The notes under the pieces were generated by a model. The model was given only the letters and a program-made list of their open reading frames with translations, was not told the origin of the DNA and searched no databases. DNA of 7,867 nt from an uncultured Coriobacteriaceae bacterium (GTDB lineage: Bacteria; Actinomycetota; Coriobacteriia; Coriobacteriales; Atopobiaceae): the NCBI GenBank assembly GCA_902772085.1, contig CACXZL010000066.1, positions 1 to 7,867 of the forward strand, in the 5' to 3' direction. Both the position numbers and the translations under genes were made by a program. How positions within the stretch are numbered: position 1 is the stretch's first letter; each line of letters starts with the position of its first letter. Positions 7,701 through 7,867 of this stretch are shown here, one piece after another.

Positions 7701-7826
7701 ACTGGTCGGTTCGTGCCCATCGTGATGGCCGGCACCAACACGTCCGCCGTGGAGATCGAGTACGACCTGCTCACCCCCGTGGCCGACGAACTCTACGACT
7801 ACCTCACCTCCGGCATCACCTTTTAA
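4794..7826 (+). CDS. HKD (PLD-like) nuclease - DEAH helicase - DUF3427 protein
   Basis: A 1010-residue multidomain protein. Residues ~55-205 form a phospholipase D-like nuclease domain with one HxKx4D motif (H148, K150, D155) followed by GSSN (165-168); a single HKD motif implies a dimer. A Ser/Lys-rich linker (~225-260) leads to a superfamily 2 helicase core. The core has Q266, Walker A ATGTGKT (K294), DEAH (377-380), TATPTR (403-408), VFCSR (490-494), NEGVDIP (552-558) and QQLGRGLRR (577-585). Residues ~680-1005 match DUF3427 (PF11907), with YFYDEATNTFPVF (880-892), the acidic GDDIS just after it and FYYLGE (961-966). All ATPase and nuclease residues are intact. The combination equals COG3886 (HKD nuclease) plus COG1061 (helicase). 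It is likely to translocate on and cut nucleic acid; the target and role are unknown, and defence or repair are guesses. No methylase or specificity subunit is in view. The protein appears full length and soluble. Confidence 0.92.
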   Translation: MDSRKRREQEYRELGYDVKAFDRHIGAVSDEREQDYLRSLEAGFLDARAHPSAPYVPRLLHNDKAASENVLSTLELEFQRCERFDISVAFVTKDGVTVLMSTLLDLERRGVPGRVLVSTYLGFNDPDALDRLGAFTNIELRVFEGSLHSKGYLFDARGLCTLVIGSSNLTQGALLANAEWNLLVKTYEHGAICDATKREFERLWESAQTRQVTEEWLSSYRASWKRPASQGSYRSKKGDASPCMAGTSSSAVPVAQKAHIEPNKMQIEALQNLKKLRTAGATRALLISATGTGKTFLAAFDVAAVNPRRMLFVVHRERIAKDALDSFARVVGPERRLGLYTGGARELDAHYLFCTVQSLARHLEEFGRKTFDYVVFDEAHHVGAGSYQRIATYFQPKFMLGMTATPTRNDDFNVYDFFDNNIAYQITLQRAQEADMLAPFHYFGIHDLTVDGEEIDEVADFVRLTSAARVDHVIRQLEVYDVDSVRRGLVFCSRKEEAHRLAALFNERGYRSVALDGSSSDAQREDAIERLECERSGRDDWLEFIFTVDIFNEGVDIPSANLIVMLRPTESAIVFVQQLGRGLRRHEGKDYVLVLDFIGNYKKSYLIPIALSGDRTYNKDNLRRFIQEGNRIIPGCSTINFDEVSEKRIYQLLDEEKFSSVKLIRGEYHALKNMLGRIPSLMDFYENGAIDVQLIFGNNNLGSYHAFLSKYEKGYQVKFTKAQEQMLRFVSQKLASGKRVQDLLLLRELMRRPSVSMERYEAAVHEVSPSLPVAACSVRSMLNGRFLTGTQASTFSLSRFIAEGEGDFCVSGLFAKALGDAEFRRQLEEVVDYGIFVHGKRFADNYDHTSLVLYQKYTYEDVCRLLEWERNVNGNSIGGYFYDEATNTFPVFINYEKGDDISDTTKYQDRFINPSRLIAISKSQRRLDSKDIERLRHADETGMRTYLFMRKNKNDSESKEFYYLGEMRPTGRFVPIVMAGTNTSAVEIEYDLLTPVADELYDYLTSGITF

Positions 7827-7829
7827 CAT

Positions 7830-7842
7830 AAGGGGTACTCCC
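7830..7842. repeat. 13-bp direct repeat, copy 1
   Basis: AAGGGGTACTCCC begins 4 bp after the stop of the nuclease-helicase gene and recurs identically at 7853. The core GGGGTACTCCC is itself an imperfect palindrome around TAC, as is common for protein-binding sites. Confidence 0.85.
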
Positions 7843-7852
7843 ATTTGAACAA

Positions 7853-7865
7853 AAGGGGTACTCCC
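7853..7865. repeat. 13-bp direct repeat, copy 2
   Basis: An identical copy of AAGGGGTACTCCC, with 10 bp (ATTTGAACAA) between the copies, so the period is 23 bp. The 5' half of copy 1 (AAGGGGTAC, 7830-7838) can also pair with GTACTCCCTT (7858-7867): nine pairs with one bulged T and a 19-nt loop. The pair could therefore act as a hairpin after the helicase gene. The window ends 2 bases later, so whether more copies follow is not visible. Confidence 0.85.
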
Positions 7866-7867
7866 TT

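Noticed and set aside
4794..7826. Assignment of the nuclease-helicase to a named restriction or Mokosh-type defence system
   Set aside because: The PLD plus helicase content is suggestive, but domain order and the DUF3427 C-terminus do not match what I know of Mokosh, and no methylase or specificity gene is present to support a restriction-modification system.
7830..7867. Start of a CRISPR array
   Set aside because: The repeat is 13 bp with a 10-bp spacer, far shorter than CRISPR repeats and spacers, and no cas gene is present.

Overview
The window is GC-rich throughout (judged by eye, not counted), gene-dense, and has good Shine-Dalgarno sequences in front of most genes. Protein style and gene content fit a high-GC Gram-positive gut or rumen actinobacterium, perhaps of the Coriobacteriia (Olsenella/Atopobium-like). 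That placement is an inference from protein resemblance and no marker gene is present to prove it. There are five protein-coding genes, one of them cut by the left edge. I see no RNA genes, insertion sequences, integrases or CRISPR arrays.

Left part (1-2717): two esterase genes are transcribed away from each other from a shared 284-bp control region. On the minus strand is a sialate O-acetylesterase-like (SASA family) enzyme without a signal peptide; its C-terminal end lies outside the window. On the plus strand is an alpha/beta-hydrolase resembling bacterial carbohydrate/feruloyl esterases. Together they suggest intracellular removal of acyl groups from imported, decorated oligosaccharides (inference). 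The control region holds a good minus-strand promoter, a plus-strand -10 element and an inverted repeat that could be an operator.

Middle (2737-4631): 19 bp after the hydrolase stop comes a DUF1848 protein. This uncharacterised family carries a radical-SAM-like CxxxCxxC motif at the wrong (C-terminal) end of the protein. Next, with its own apparent promoter, is a Cof-type HAD-IIB sugar-phosphate phosphatase-like gene.

Right part (4794-7826): one large gene encodes a 1010-residue protein with an N-terminal HKD (phospholipase D-type) nuclease domain, a superfamily 2 DEAH helicase core and a C-terminal DUF3427 domain. It stands alone, with no methylase or specificity subunit in view. DNA processing or phage defence is a reasonable guess, not shown. 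Just after its stop, and running to the window edge, are two perfect copies of a 13-bp repeat at a 23-bp period. They could be the start of a longer array, a pair of operators or a terminator-like hairpin.

The most promising items for follow-up are the nuclease-helicase-DUF3427 protein, the C-terminal FeS-type motif of the DUF1848 protein, and the 23-bp-period repeat at the right edge.
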